A stretch of 64,000 bases of DNA, from contig NZ_JBBDQW010000029.1 in NCBI RefSeq assembly GCF_040905785.1, forward strand, positions 84,899 through 148,898, read 5' to 3'. The stretch's first letter is position 1, and each line of letters begins with the position of its first letter. A program made the position numbers and the translations under genes. A model generated the notes under the pieces. The model ran no database searches. It was given only the letters and a program-made list of their open reading frames with translations, and was not told the DNA's origin. Positions 47,304-57,938 of this stretch are shown here, piece by piece. The DNA comes from Tistlia sp040905785 (lineage in GTDB: Bacteria > Pseudomonadota > Alphaproteobacteria > Kiloniellales > DSM-21159).

Positions 47304-49622
47304 GTGGCGACGGGCTCCCCCCTGACGAGCGGCAAGCGACGCCACCGCCTGCTGATCGCCGCCGGCCTGCTGATCAGCCTCGGCTGGCTGGTCGCCTCCT
47401 GGCTCTACCTGCGCCGGGTCTACGGCGTCGACCAGGTCGCCAGCCTGCTGCCCCACGAACTCGGCACCCTGGTCGTCGGCGTCTTCGCGCCGCTGATCTT
47501 CCTCTGGCTGGTCGCCCTCGTCGTGGCGCGAGCGCGCGGCCTGTCCGCCGAGACCGCAGCGCTGGTCGAGAAGCTCGACGCCCTGACCTACCCGCCGGAC
47601 GAGGCGACGGCGCGGGTGCGTGCGATCACCGCCTCGCTGCGCGAGCAGAGCGAGCTGGTGCGCGGCGCCGCCGACGAGGCCGGCGACAAGCTCGGCGAGG
47701 TGCGCGACGAGCTGGCCGGCCAGCTGCGGCGGCTCGGCGAGATCGACCAGCAGACCTCGGCCCGCCTCGAGGAGATGCGCGGCGCCACCGACCGCCAGAT
47801 CGTCGAGCTCAACGCCGCCTCAGAGAAGGCCCAGGAGGCCGCGGCCGGGATCCTGGCCGCGGTGCGCGAGCCGGTCGCCGAGCTGGCCGACGCCGCCGAC
47901 CGGGCGGTCGGCGAATCGGTCGCCGCCGCCGACCGCCTGGGCGAGCGCTCGGCCGAGCTGGTCAACGTCACCCAGCAACTGACCAGCAGCGCCGGCGGCC
48001 TGCGCCAGCAGCTCGAGGGCGACACCAAGGCGATCCAGACCGCCACCCGCGACCTGGCGCAGCGCGCCAAGTCCTTCAACGAGGAGGCGCGCGAGCTGCT
48101 CGAGCAGCTGACCACCTCCTTCGCCGGCGCCGTCAACCAGGCCGACTACCTGAAGGCGACCCTGAGCAACCAGTCGGGCGACCTGTCGCGCCTGGTCGAG
48201 GAGATCGAGCGCAAGAGCAGCGAGATCAACCACGCCCTGCAGGGCGTCGCCGAGCTGGTCCGCAGCTCGGCCGACGACGCCGTCTCCAGCGCCGGGCAGA
48301 TGGGCGGCATGTTCCGCTCCGAGGCCGAGACCGCCGCCGCGACCGCCGAGCGGGCCAGCGAGAAGATGCGCGTGACCATGGTCCAGGCGCGCACCGATCT
48401 GCAGTCGATGGGCGAGGCCTCCTCGACCGCGCTCTCGGAGGCCGCGCGCCACGCCACCCGCCGCCTGCAGGAGGCGAGCGAGGCGCTGCGCCCGCACGTC
48501 CAGGCGCTGAGCGCCGCCTCGGAGCGCGCGATCGAGCGCGCCGGACAGTCCGGCGAGGCCTTCCAGCGCCGCGCCGAGCAGCTGCGCGAGGTCACGGACC
48601 TGACCGCCGAACGCATCGACAAGGCGACGATCAGTTTGCAGCGCCTCGCCCAGGTACTGGCCGAGCGCGCCCGCGAGGCCAGCGAAAGCTCCCGCGAGGC
48701 CTCCTCCGAGATGCAGGAGCAGGGCCGCGCCCTGTCGGACCTGACGGCCTCGGCGCAGACCGCCGCGACCAGCCTGCGCGGCGCCGTCGAGGAGGAGCTG
48801 GAGCGTCTCGCCGCCCTGACGCCGCAGCTCACCGGCACCAGCGAGACGGTGCGCCAGCTGCTCGGCGAGCAAAGCCGCGCCCTCGGGCAGGCGAGCCACG
48901 AGGCCGAAGCCTCGGCCCAGGAGATCAAGCTGGCGCTGAGCGGCAGCATCGCCGACTTCGGCCAGGCCTCGGCCGGCGCCGCGGCGCGGCTCAAGGAGCT
49001 CTCGAGCCACCTCGGGCAGGCGGCGGTCGCCCTGACCCAGTCGGCCGACGGCGCGCTCGAGCGCGCGCGCGCGGTCGGCCAGCAGTTCGAGAGCCAGGGC
49101 GAAGGCTTCGAGCGCAGCGTCGCCTCGACGATCGCCCAGCTCAACGACGTCTCGATCGCCTGCCGCCAGCAGGCCGAGGAGCTGCGCCGCGCCTCCGAGG
49201 AGGCGAGCCAGCACACCCTGCGCCTGCGCCAGTCCGACCTGGAGGCGCGGCGCGACCTCTTCTTGCGCACCGCGACCCTGATGCTGGACGAGCTGACCGA
49301 GGCCTCGGTCGACATCGCCAAGCTGGTCGACCAGGAGATTCCCGACGACTACTGGAAGCGCTGGCGCAAGGGCGAGCGCAACATCTTCGCGCGCCGCCTG
49401 GTGCGCCGGCGCGACGACGGCATGACCGTCGAGCTGGCCCAGCGCTACCGCGACGACGAGCGCTTCCGCCAGCGCGCCACGCGCTACATCCAGCAGTTCG
49501 AATCGCTGCTCAACCAGGCGGCGGAATGCGACCCGGAGAACGTGCTGAGCGCGACCTTCCTGACCGCCGACGTCGGCAAGCTCTACCTGCTGCTGGCGCG
49601 CGCGGTCGGCCGCCAGCAGTAG
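47304..49622 (+). CDS. Large membrane-anchored coiled-coil protein (772 aa), TipN-like architecture
   Basis: The protein has a basic N-terminus and two membrane helices (about residues 16-36 and 51-73). A predicted coiled coil of about 600 residues follows, rich in Ala, Glu, Ser and Arg, for example ELVRGAADEAGDKLGEVRDE. A conserved-looking C-terminal 95 residues do not look coiled: IPDDYWKRWRKGERNIFARRL, YIQQFESLLNQ, ENVLSATFLTADVGKLYLLLA. Two N-terminal helices plus a long coiled coil resembles the Caulobacter pole marker TipN, but homology cannot be shown by eye. GTG 47304 directly abuts the mutase stop. It precedes an Atm1-type exporter by 25 bp, so all three may be co-transcribed. Function unknown. 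Confidence 0.75.
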   Translation: MATGSPLTSGKRRHRLLIAAGLLISLGWLVASWLYLRRVYGVDQVASLLPHELGTLVVGVFAPLIFLWLVALVVARARGLSAETAALVEKLDALTYPPDEATARVRAITASLREQSELVRGAADEAGDKLGEVRDELAGQLRRLGEIDQQTSARLEEMRGATDRQIVELNAASEKAQEAAAGILAAVREPVAELADAADRAVGESVAAADRLGERSAELVNVTQQLTSSAGGLRQQLEGDTKAIQTATRDLAQRAKSFNEEARELLEQLTTSFAGAVNQADYLKATLSNQSGDLSRLVEEIERKSSEINHALQGVAELVRSSADDAVSSAGQMGGMFRSEAETAAATAERASEKMRVTMVQARTDLQSMGEASSTALSEAARHATRRLQEASEALRPHVQALSAASERAIERAGQSGEAFQRRAEQLREVTDLTAERIDKATISLQRLAQVLAERAREASESSREASSEMQEQGRALSDLTASAQTAATSLRGAVEEELERLAALTPQLTGTSETVRQLLGEQSRALGQASHEAEASAQEIKLALSGSIADFGQASAGAAARLKELSSHLGQAAVALTQSADGALERARAVGQQFESQGEGFERSVASTIAQLNDVSIACRQQAEELRRASEEASQHTLRLRQSDLEARRDLFLRTATLMLDELTEASVDIAKLVDQEIPDDYWKRWRKGERNIFARRLVRRRDDGMTVELAQRYRDDERFRQRATRYIQQFESLLNQAAECDPENVLSATFLTADVGKLYLLLARAVGRQQ

Positions 49623-49647
49623 TCCGGCAGGGGCGGAGCCGGCCCAC

Positions 49648-51495
<1,848 letters not shown>

Positions 51496-51552
51496 GTAAG
51501 CCGCCCGCCGTCATCCCGCCCGCCGTCATCCACCCCACGTCGTCCACCCCAC

Positions 51553-51686
51553 GTCATCCCGGCCGACGCGAAGCGGAGAGCCGGGATCCAGGGGCCGGGG
51601 AGCCGGTGCGGCGCGGCCCTGGATCCCGGATCGCTCGCCTTGCCGACGGCAGCAAAGCTGCCGGGCAAAGCGGCGTCCGGGATGAC
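51553..51686. repeat. Nested palindromic repeat (GTCATCCCGG...CCGGGATGAC)
   Basis: Outer arms GTCATCCCGG (51553-51562) and CCGGGATGAC (51677-51686) are perfect. Inner arms CCGGGATCCAGGG (51581-51593) and CCCTGGATCCCGG (51617-51629) are perfect over 13 bp. Several short tandem GTCATCC-type words precede it (51509-51560). The word GTCATCCCGG is a common intergenic repeat in proteobacteria. It separates the Atm1-type gene from meaB. Confidence 0.8.
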
Positions 51687-51742
51687 GGGCTTCCGCGCCC
51701 ATCCCGATGCGCGGCGCCCTGAATCGTGCTAAGCGCCGAACC

Positions 51743-52717
51743 ATGACCGTTGAAGAGCAGGCCGCGCAGATCCGCGCCGGCGACCGCCGGGCGCTGGCGC
51801 GCGCGATCACGCTGGTCGAGTCGAGCCGGGCCGACCACCGCGAACGCGCCGAGGCGCTGCTCGCCGCCCTGCTGCCGGAGACCGGCGGCTCGGTCAGGCT
51901 CGGCATCTCGGGGCCGCCGGGCGCCGGCAAGTCGACCTTCATCGAGGCCCTCGGCGGCCAACTGATCGAGCAGGGACACCGGGTCGCGGTGCTCGCCGTC
52001 GACCCCTCCTCGCGGGTCACCGGCGGCTCGATCCTGGGCGACAAGACGCGCATGGAGCGGCTCGCCCGCGCGCCCGAGGCCTTCGTGCGGCCCTCGCCGA
52101 CCGGCGGCTCGCTCGGCGGGGTCGCCCGGCGGACCCGCGAGGCGCTGCTGCTCTGCGAGGCCGCCGGCTTCGACGTGGCGATCGTCGAGACGGTCGGGGT
52201 CGGCCAGTCCGAGACCGCCGTCGCCGACATGGTCGACCTCTTCCTGCTGCTGTTGCTGCCCTCGGGCGGCGACGAGCTCCAGGGCATCAAGAAGGGGGTC
52301 GTCGAGCTGGCCGACCTGGTCGTAGTCAACAAGGCCGATGGAGAGCTCGCGGCGGCGGCGCGGCGCGCCGCCGCCGAATACCAGAGCGCGCTCAGGATGC
52401 TGCGCCCGACCACGGCCGACTGGCAGGTCCCGGTGCTCCAGGTCTCGGCGCTGGAGGCGCGCGGCCTGGAGGCGGTCTGGCGGGCGGTCGGCGACCACCG
52501 CGCGGCGCTCGGCGAGGCCGGCCTCGCCCGCAAGCGCGCCGGTCAGGCGCGCGCCTGGATGTGGAGCGAGATCGAGGACGCCCTGCTCCGCGCCTTTCGC
52601 GCCCACCCGGCGGTCGGGCCCCGACTGGCCGAGGTCGAGCGCGCCGTCGCCGAGGGCCGCCAGCCGGCCGCGACCGCGGCCAAGGCGCTGCTGCAGGCCT
52701 TCCTGGGCGAGAAATAG
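51743..52717 (+). CDS. meaB: Methylmalonyl-CoA mutase-associated GTPase
   Basis: MeaB is a SIMIBI-class GTPase that protects and gates cobalamin loading of methylmalonyl-CoA mutase. The 324-residue protein has Walker A GPPGAGKSTFIEAL (about residues 57-70), SSRVTGGSILGDKTRM, the switch VETVGVGQSE and NKADGE for guanine. ATG 51743 gives a typical N-terminus MTVEEQAAQIRAGDRRALARAI. It is separated from the mutase gene by the coiled-coil and exporter genes and by a repeat; in many genomes the two are closer. Identification is secure. Confidence 0.95.
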   Translation: MTVEEQAAQIRAGDRRALARAITLVESSRADHRERAEALLAALLPETGGSVRLGISGPPGAGKSTFIEALGGQLIEQGHRVAVLAVDPSSRVTGGSILGDKTRMERLARAPEAFVRPSPTGGSLGGVARRTREALLLCEAAGFDVAIVETVGVGQSETAVADMVDLFLLLLLPSGGDELQGIKKGVVELADLVVVNKADGELAAAARRAAAEYQSALRMLRPTTADWQVPVLQVSALEARGLEAVWRAVGDHRAALGEAGLARKRAGQARAWMWSEIEDALLRAFRAHPAVGPRLAEVERAVAEGRQPAATAAKALLQAFLGEK

Positions 52718-52729
52718 GCGCCGAGCGCC

Positions 52730-52759
52730 TTGACGGGCGGCCCGGGCTTCGCCTATACA
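52730..52759 (+). promoter_or_regulatory. Sigma-70-type promoter of rpmB
   Basis: TTGACG (52730-52735) and TATACA (52754-52759) are separated by 18 bp, close to the housekeeping consensus, with transcription expected to start near 52766. It is the best promoter in the window, as expected for a ribosomal protein gene. Confidence 0.6.
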
Positions 52760-52826
52760 CCCGCTCTCCCGGGTGCGGGCTGCCCACACCCGCTCGTGTT
52801 CTTGTGCCAGCCAACGGATTAGAACC

Positions 52827-53126
52827 ATGCCTCGACGCTGCGCCTTCACCGGCAAGGGCGTGATCAGTGGCCACCATGTGAGCCACTCGAACATCAAGAC
52901 CAAGCGCCGCTTCAAGCCGAACCTGCAGTCGACCTCGCTCTACAGCGAGGCGCTGGGCAAGATGGTGCCGCTGCGCATCTCGACCGCGGGCATCCGCACG
53001 GTCGAGCACAACGGCGGGCTCGACGCCTTCCTGCTCGGCACCCCGAACCGCAAGCTCGGACTGATCGCGCTGCGCATCAAGCGCCAGATCGTCGACAGCC
53101 GGAAGGGCGAGACGGCCGCCGCCTGA
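52827..53126 (+). CDS. rpmB: 50S ribosomal protein L28
   Basis: L28 is a small protein of the large ribosomal subunit. The 99-residue product has the alphaproteobacterial form: MPRRCAFTGKGVISGHHVSHS, KTKRRFKPNLQ, ISTAGIRTVEHNGGLDAFLL, and a basic end. It contains only one Cys, so no zinc ribbon of the four-Cys type is present. A strong promoter lies about 70-100 bp upstream and a Rho-independent terminator 25 bp downstream, so it is a monocistronic unit. Identification is certain. Confidence 0.98.
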   Translation: MPRRCAFTGKGVISGHHVSHSNIKTKRRFKPNLQSTSLYSEALGKMVPLRISTAGIRTVEHNGGLDAFLLGTPNRKLGLIALRIKRQIVDSRKGETAAA

Positions 53127-53151
53127 CCGGCGCCGCGATCCTCCAGGACGC

Positions 53152-53184
53152 AAAAAGGCCTCCGCCGTTCGGCGGAGGCCTTTT
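53152..53184. terminator. Bidirectional Rho-independent terminator
   Basis: AAAAGGCCTCCGCC is followed by a GTTC loop and GGCGGAGGCCTTTT. The stem of about 14 bp has A- and T-runs on both sides, so it can end transcription from rpmB and from the convergent PEP-CTERM gene. Confidence 0.92.
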
Positions 53185-53208
53185 GCTTTGGCGCCGTCGA
53201 TTGCGGTG

Positions 53209-54015
53209 TCAGCCGCGGGCGTCGCGGCGACGCCGGGCGGCCAGGCCGAGGCCGAGCAGCCCCGCCACGAGCAGGCCGAGTCCGGCCGGCTCCGGCACCG
53301 CGGTGACGCGCAGCTCCACCTGGCCGACGAAGTCCGGCCGTCCGCTGCCGTTGGAGTAGGGCGCGGTATTGTCCCAGTGGGGCCAGACCGCGTCGATGCC
53401 GTCGCCGACGGCCCAGTTGAAGCCGGTCAACTCGACTTTGTAGGGGCCGGAAGCGAACACCAGGGTGCCCGCCTCCTGCGCGGCTGCATTGCCGCCGAGC
53501 CCGCTGTTGCCGAACAGGTCGAGGCCGTTCGGATGGCCGGCGGCGCAGACGAGGGGACAGTCAGGGCCGTAGAGCCCCGAGATGTCGGGCGCGCCCTGGT
53601 TGCCTTCGAAGTAGAGGCTCAGCACGAAATGTTGCTGCGGATCCAGCTGCGTCGTGGCGGTCTCGCCGTAGACGAGGAAGCTGTGGGTGCCGACGCCGAG
53701 GTCGAAGGCGATGCCGGTGGAGGCGCCGTTCCCCGAGTTCAGGAACACCGGGTTCGCCGGGTCGGGCGAGCTGGAGTAGTAGAGGTTCCAGCGGTCCGCG
53801 ACGTCGGCCGGCGGGGCTTGGGTGTTCCAGATCCAGCCGTTCCAGTTCTCGCCGGCGCCGTTGGCCGAGAAGACCGCCGAATCGCTGAGCAGCACGCCGG
53901 CCCGTGCGTCGGTTGCGCCCGCGGCGAGCAGGACGGCGAGAAGGGGCGCGGCAAGAACGGACGCGGCGAGGCGGCGGGCGATCCGCCGGCCGGGCAACGA
54001 GTCGTTCCACAACAT
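53209..54015 (-). CDS. PEP-CTERM sorting domain exported protein
   Basis: The 268-residue protein has a signal peptide (about residues 10-36, with SVLAAPLLAVLLAAGATDARA). The secreted body of about 200 residues is rich in Asn, Gly and aromatic residues (NGAGENWNGWIWNT, YYSSSPDPANP). The C-terminal sorting signal is AVPEP, then a hydrophobic helix GLGLLVAGLLGLGLAARRR, then basic residues. PEP-CTERM proteins are processed by exosortase and usually occur with exopolysaccharide genes, none of which is seen here. The body function is unknown; two Cys in CPLVC may pair. ATG 54015 is preceded by GGGAG. Confidence 0.85.
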   Translation of the reverse strand: MLWNDSLPGRRIARRLAASVLAAPLLAVLLAAGATDARAGVLLSDSAVFSANGAGENWNGWIWNTQAPPADVADRWNLYYSSSPDPANPVFLNSGNGASTGIAFDLGVGTHSFLVYGETATTQLDPQQHFVLSLYFEGNQGAPDISGLYGPDCPLVCAAGHPNGLDLFGNSGLGGNAAAQEAGTLVFASGPYKVELTGFNWAVGDGIDAVWPHWDNTAPYSNGSGRPDFVGQVELRVTAVPEPAGLGLLVAGLLGLGLAARRRRDARG

Positions 54016-54248
54016 GATTGAACACTCCCGAGGCTGTGGCCGCCGCCGAGCGCGACGTCCAGTAACCGGCTCTGCCAAGCTTCTTGACGGGCGCTGTCGA
54101 ACGGCGTGACAGCGCGCGCCGGAGCCTCAGGGAATTCGCGCGTCGAGCCGAGCACCGCGACGCCTCACGCTCCTCCCTGCCTCGGTATGCAAGGGGCGCG
54201 CCAGCACCCGCGTCACCCCGTCGACTGGCGAATGCCCCGGGAGTCGGA

Positions 54249-54464
54249 TCAGGCCCGCCGCCGCCAGAGCACCGCGGCCAGCAGCGTCAGCGCGCCGAGG
54301 CCGAGCGCCCAGGGCAAGGCAGCGACCAGGGCGGCGGTCAGGCTGTCGAGGCTCCCCGGGCGCGGGTGTGCGCCGATCATGGCCATCAGGCAGAGCAGGT
54401 AGGCGGTGCCGAGGATCTTCGGCGCCCATTCCCGCAGGAAGCTCTTCTCGTCGTTCGAAAGCAT
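54249..54464 (-). CDS. Small membrane protein of unknown function (71 aa)
   Basis: The 71-residue protein has a short acidic N-terminus, MLSNDEKSFLREWAPK, and two hydrophobic segments (about residues 17-32 and 43-66, with LVAALPWALGLGALTLLAAVLW), ending in WRRRA. It lies 61 bp after gshA on the same strand, so it may be read from the same transcript. No family is recognised. The clear topology and stop/start context make it plausible. The 230 bp between it and the PEP-CTERM gene hold no clear feature. Confidence 0.55.
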   Translation of the reverse strand: MLSNDEKSFLREWAPKILGTAYLLCLMAMIGAHPRPGSLDSLTAALVAALPWALGLGALTLLAAVLWRRRA

Positions 54465-54525
54465 GCCGGGCGCCCCCTCGCCGCCGGTTATCGCGCGGGC
54501 GATGATAGACCGCCGCGGCCGCGAA

Positions 54526-55884
54526 CTAGTAGGCGCACTCGCGGAACAGCGCCGGCAGGTCGTCGGTATAGGCCTCGAGCAGGCCCTCGGCCGGGGTCCG
54601 CCCGGTCTGGACGGCCTCCTCCTGGAGCACCGAGAGGTACTCGGTCTCGTCGGGGCTGACGCGCCCCGCCTTGGCGCGGCGGCGCAGGCCGTCCTCGGCG
54701 AGCGCGACGATCTCGCGGGCCAGGTCGATCAGCGGCCGGCCCCGGAAGGGCGTCGAGAGCGCCCGGCGCGGCACCTCGTTGCGCAGGAAGGCATGGTCCT
54801 CCGGCGTCCAGCCGGCGACGATGTCCTCGCAGGCCGCCAGCGAGGCCTCGTCGTAGAGCAGCCCGACCCAGAGCGCCGGCAGGGCGCAGAGCCGGTTCCA
54901 GGGGCCGCCGTCGGCGCCGCGCATCTCCAGGTACTTCTTGAGGCGGACTTCCGGGAACAGCGTCGTCAGGTGATCGGCCCAGTCGCTGATCAGCGGCTTC
55001 TCGCCGGGCAGGGCCGGCAGGCGCCCCTCGAGGAAGTCGCGGAACGACTGGCCGGCGGCGTCGATGTAGCGGCCGTTGCGATAGACGAAGTACATCGGCA
55101 CGTCGAGCACGTGCTCGACGTAGCGCTCGAAGCCCATGCCCGGCTCGAAGACGAAGGGCAGGATGCCGCAGCGGTCGGGATCGGTGTCGGTCCAGATGTG
55201 GCTGCGGTAGCTGAGGAAGCCGTTCGGCCTGCCCTCGGTGAAGGGCGAGTTGGCAAAGAGCGCCGTCGCCACCGGCTGCAGCGCCAGGGAGGTGCGGAAC
55301 TTGCGCACCATGTCGCGCTCGTCGGCGAAGTCGAGGTTGACCTGCACGGTGCAGGTCCGGTGCATCATGTCGAGGCCGAGCGAGCCGACCTTGGGCATGT
55401 AGGCGCGCATGATCGCCGAGCGCGCCTTGGGCATCTCCTGGACGTCGGCGCGGGTCCAGGTCGGCGCGAAGCCGACGCCGAGCATGCCGATGCCGAGCGG
55501 CTCGCAGACCTGCTTGACCTGGGCCAGGTGCGTGTGGACCTCGTCGCAGGTCTGGTGCAGCGTCTCCAGCGGCGCGCCCGACAGCTCGAACTGGCCGCCG
55601 GGCTCGAGGGTGATCGAGCAGCCCTCCTTGAGCAGCGCCAGCGGCCTGCCGTCCTCGAAAACCGGCTGCCAGCCGAAGTCCTCGGCCAGGCGCTCGAGCA
55701 GCCGGCGGATCGAGCGCTCGCCCTCGTAGGGCAGCGGCTTCAGATCGTCCCAGGTGAAGGCGAACTTCTCGTGCTCGGTGCCGATGCGCCAGGCTTCGCG
55801 CGGCTTGCAGCCGGATTCGAGATGCTCGACGAGCTGCCGGCGATCCTCGATCGGCGCGCCCTCTTCCTGCGGCGGTGCGGACAT
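54526..55884 (-). CDS. gshA: Glutamate-cysteine ligase, plant/alphaproteobacterial type
   Basis: GshA joins glutamate and cysteine with ATP, the first step of glutathione synthesis. The 452-residue protein belongs to the plant-like class: RIGTEHEKFAFTWDDLKPLPYEG, LEPGGQFELSGAPLETLHQTCDEV, GFAPTWTRADVQEMPKARS, DMMHRTCTVQVNLD, GRPNGFLSYRSHIWTDTDPDR and LEMRGADGGPWNRLCALPA. Plant enzymes are redox-switched by disulfides; whether that applies here is unknown. gshB is not in the window. Glutathione ties in with the Atm1-type exporter and the gamma-glutamyl enzymes nearby. Confidence 0.96.
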   Translation of the reverse strand: MSAPPQEEGAPIEDRRQLVEHLESGCKPREAWRIGTEHEKFAFTWDDLKPLPYEGERSIRRLLERLAEDFGWQPVFEDGRPLALLKEGCSITLEPGGQFELSGAPLETLHQTCDEVHTHLAQVKQVCEPLGIGMLGVGFAPTWTRADVQEMPKARSAIMRAYMPKVGSLGLDMMHRTCTVQVNLDFADERDMVRKFRTSLALQPVATALFANSPFTEGRPNGFLSYRSHIWTDTDPDRCGILPFVFEPGMGFERYVEHVLDVPMYFVYRNGRYIDAAGQSFRDFLEGRLPALPGEKPLISDWADHLTTLFPEVRLKKYLEMRGADGGPWNRLCALPALWVGLLYDEASLAACEDIVAGWTPEDHAFLRNEVPRRALSTPFRGRPLIDLAREIVALAEDGLRRRAKAGRVSPDETEYLSVLQEEAVQTGRTPAEGLLEAYTDDLPALFRECAY

Positions 55885-56069
55885 GGTCTTGGGGGCTCCG
55901 GCTCGTCTCAGGGGGCGGCTTCTGGCGGCGCTTTTCGGCCGTGATAAAGGCTGCAGCGCCGGGGTCGCGTCAAGTCTCGCGGGTCATGGCAGCTATGCCG
56001 CTTCGGGCAAGAAGCTGTTCGCCCGGGGCACGGGCGGCGGGCGGCGGCGGGGGGCGGCGGCGGACCGGC

Positions 56070-56858
56070 CTACCGCCAGTCGCCCGCCTCGGACTGCAGC
56101 AGGGCCAGCCCGGCGACCGCGGCGGTGTCCGCGCGCAGCAGGCGCGGGCCCAGGGTGCCGCGCACGACGAAGGGCAGGCCCGCGAGCAGCTCGCGCTCCG
56201 GCTCGGCGAAGCCGCCCTCGGGACCGATCAGCAGCGCCCAGCGCTGGGGCGGAAGCCCGGCGTCGGCGGGCGGGCGCACCGCCGCCCGGATCGCCGCGGC
56301 GAGCGGCGGCAGGCTGCGGTCGTGGGCGCCGCCCTCGTCGGCCATGACCAGCAGGCGCTCGCCGTCGGGATTGAGGCCGCCCCAGTCGCCGAGCAGCCGG
56401 TCGAGCGCGACCGGCTCGCGCACCTCGGGCACCGACAGGCGCTCGCACTGCTCGGCGGCCTCGCGGGCGTTGGCCGCCAAGCGCTGGACGTTGACCCGCT
56501 CGACCGCGGTGAAGCGGGTCAGCACCGGCTGCAGCAGCGCGCAGCCGAGCTCGCTGGCCTTCTCGGCGACGAAGTCGATGCGCGCTCGCTTGATCGGCGC
56601 GAAGACCAGCCAGAGGTCCGGCTCGGCGACCTGCGGGCGGCGCCGGGACTCGACGACGACCGAGGCCCAGCCCTTGCCGAGCGTCTCGAGCCGGGCCAGC
56701 CACTCGCCGTCGCGGCCGTTGAAGAGCGCCAGGGCCGCGCCGGGGGCGAGGCGCAGCACCGAGCGCAGGAAGTGGGCGCGCTCGCGGTCCAGGCCGACGG
56801 ACTGGCCGGCCGCGAGGTCGTCCTCGACGAAGAGGCGGGTGGCGATGCGCTCGGTCAT
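56070..56858 (-). CDS. rsmE: 16S rRNA (uracil-1498-N3)-methyltransferase
   Basis: RsmE methylates U1498 of 16S rRNA in the 30S subunit, using SAM. The 262-residue protein has the N-terminal PUA-like part (RLFVEDDLAAGQSV, HFLRSVLRLAPG). The trefoil-knot SPOUT domain includes IDFVAEKASELG, QPVLTRFT, AEQCERLSVPEV, LLIGPEGGFAEPE and LGPRLLRADTAAVAGL, all typical. ATG 56858 gives the usual start MTERIATRLFVED. It is divergent from ubiA, as in many alphaproteobacteria, where rsmE and gshA also lie close to ubiA. The 185-bp gap to gshA has no clear feature. Confidence 0.95.
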   Translation of the reverse strand: MTERIATRLFVEDDLAAGQSVGLDRERAHFLRSVLRLAPGAALALFNGRDGEWLARLETLGKGWASVVVESRRRPQVAEPDLWLVFAPIKRARIDFVAEKASELGCALLQPVLTRFTAVERVNVQRLAANAREAAEQCERLSVPEVREPVALDRLLGDWGGLNPDGERLLVMADEGGAHDRSLPPLAAAIRAAVRPPADAGLPPQRWALLIGPEGGFAEPERELLAGLPFVVRGTLGPRLLRADTAAVAGLALLQSEAGDWR

Positions 56859-56982
56859 GGCGAGGAAGGTAGCCAAAGGCGCGCGGCCTGTCAGCGCGGG
56901 AGGCGGGCGGCGGCGCGACCGGCCGAGGGCGGCATCCGAGGACTCGTGACAGCGCCCCTGCCCCGGCGCTATGCCTTGCGCC

Positions 56983-57924
56983 ATGAGCCGCCCCGCCCCC
57001 TCGGGCGCCCCCTCGGGCGCGAGCGACATCCGTGCCGACGCGCCGGTGCTGCGCCTGGCACCGGAGGGCTGGCGGCCCTACCTGCGGCTCGCCCGGCTCG
57101 ACCGGCCGATCGGCACCTGGCTGCTGCTGTTCCCCTGCTGGTGGTCGATCGCGCTGGCGCAGGCCAGCCTGGGCCAGGCCCCGGACCTCTGGCTCTACCT
57201 GCTGTTCGGCGTCGGCGCGATGGTCATGCGCGGCGCCGGCTGCACGGTCAACGACCTGCTCGACCGCCACTACGACGCCAGGGTCGCGCGCACCGCCGAA
57301 CGGCCGATCCCGAGCGGCCAGGTCTCGCCGCGCCAGGCCCTGGCCTTCCTGGCGGGGCTGCTGCTGCTCGGGCTGGCGATCCTGCTGCAGCTCTCCGAGG
57401 CCGCGGCCTGGCTCGGCCTCGCCTCGCTGCTGCTGGTCTTCCCCTACCCGCTGATGAAGCGGATCACCTACTGGCCGCAGCTCTGGCTCGGCCTGACCTT
57501 CAACTGGGGCGCCCTGATGGGCTGGGCGGCGGTGACCGGGAGCCTCGACTGGCCGCCGGTCCTGCTCTACCTCGCCGGCATCTTCTGGACGCTCGGCTAC
57601 GACACCATCTACGCCCACCAGGACAAGGAGGACGACGCCCTGATCGGCGTCAAGTCTTCGGCCCTCAAGCTCGGCACACGCACCCGGCCCTGGCTGGTCG
57701 GCTTCTACGCGGCGGCGCTGCTGCTGTTCGCCGCGGCGGGCGGGGCGGCCGGCCTCGCCTGGCCGTTCTACCTGGGCCTGCTCGGCGTCGCGGCGCAGCT
57801 CGCCTGGCAGGTCCGGCGGCTCGAGATCGACGACCCGCGCCGCTGCCTGCTGCTGTTCAGGTCGAACCGCTGGACCGGCTGGCTGCTGCTCGCCGGCCTC
57901 CTCGCCGCGCCCTTGGCGGCCTGA
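56983..57924 (+). CDS. ubiA: 4-hydroxybenzoate polyprenyltransferase
   Basis: UbiA attaches the polyprenyl tail to 4-hydroxybenzoate in ubiquinone synthesis, inside the inner membrane. The 313-residue protein has about eight to nine membrane helices and the two Asp-rich prenyltransferase motifs, GCTVNDLLDRHYD (about 84-96) and DTIYAHQDKEDD (about 206-217). RTAERPIPSG and KSSALKLG are also family marks. An upstream in-frame ATG at 56971 would add four residues. It is divergent from rsmE. A methyltransferase gene follows 14 bp after the stop. Confidence 0.95.
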   Translation: MSRPAPSGAPSGASDIRADAPVLRLAPEGWRPYLRLARLDRPIGTWLLLFPCWWSIALAQASLGQAPDLWLYLLFGVGAMVMRGAGCTVNDLLDRHYDARVARTAERPIPSGQVSPRQALAFLAGLLLLGLAILLQLSEAAAWLGLASLLLVFPYPLMKRITYWPQLWLGLTFNWGALMGWAAVTGSLDWPPVLLYLAGIFWTLGYDTIYAHQDKEDDALIGVKSSALKLGTRTRPWLVGFYAAALLLFAAAGGAAGLAWPFYLGLLGVAAQLAWQVRRLEIDDPRRCLLLFRSNRWTGWLLLAGLLAAPLAA

Positions 57925-57938
57925 CAGGCGGCGCGGCG

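Noticed and set aside
51496..51742. Possible small gene in the gap before meaB
   Set aside because: The gap is filled by palindromic and tandem short repeats, and open frames there follow repeat content only.
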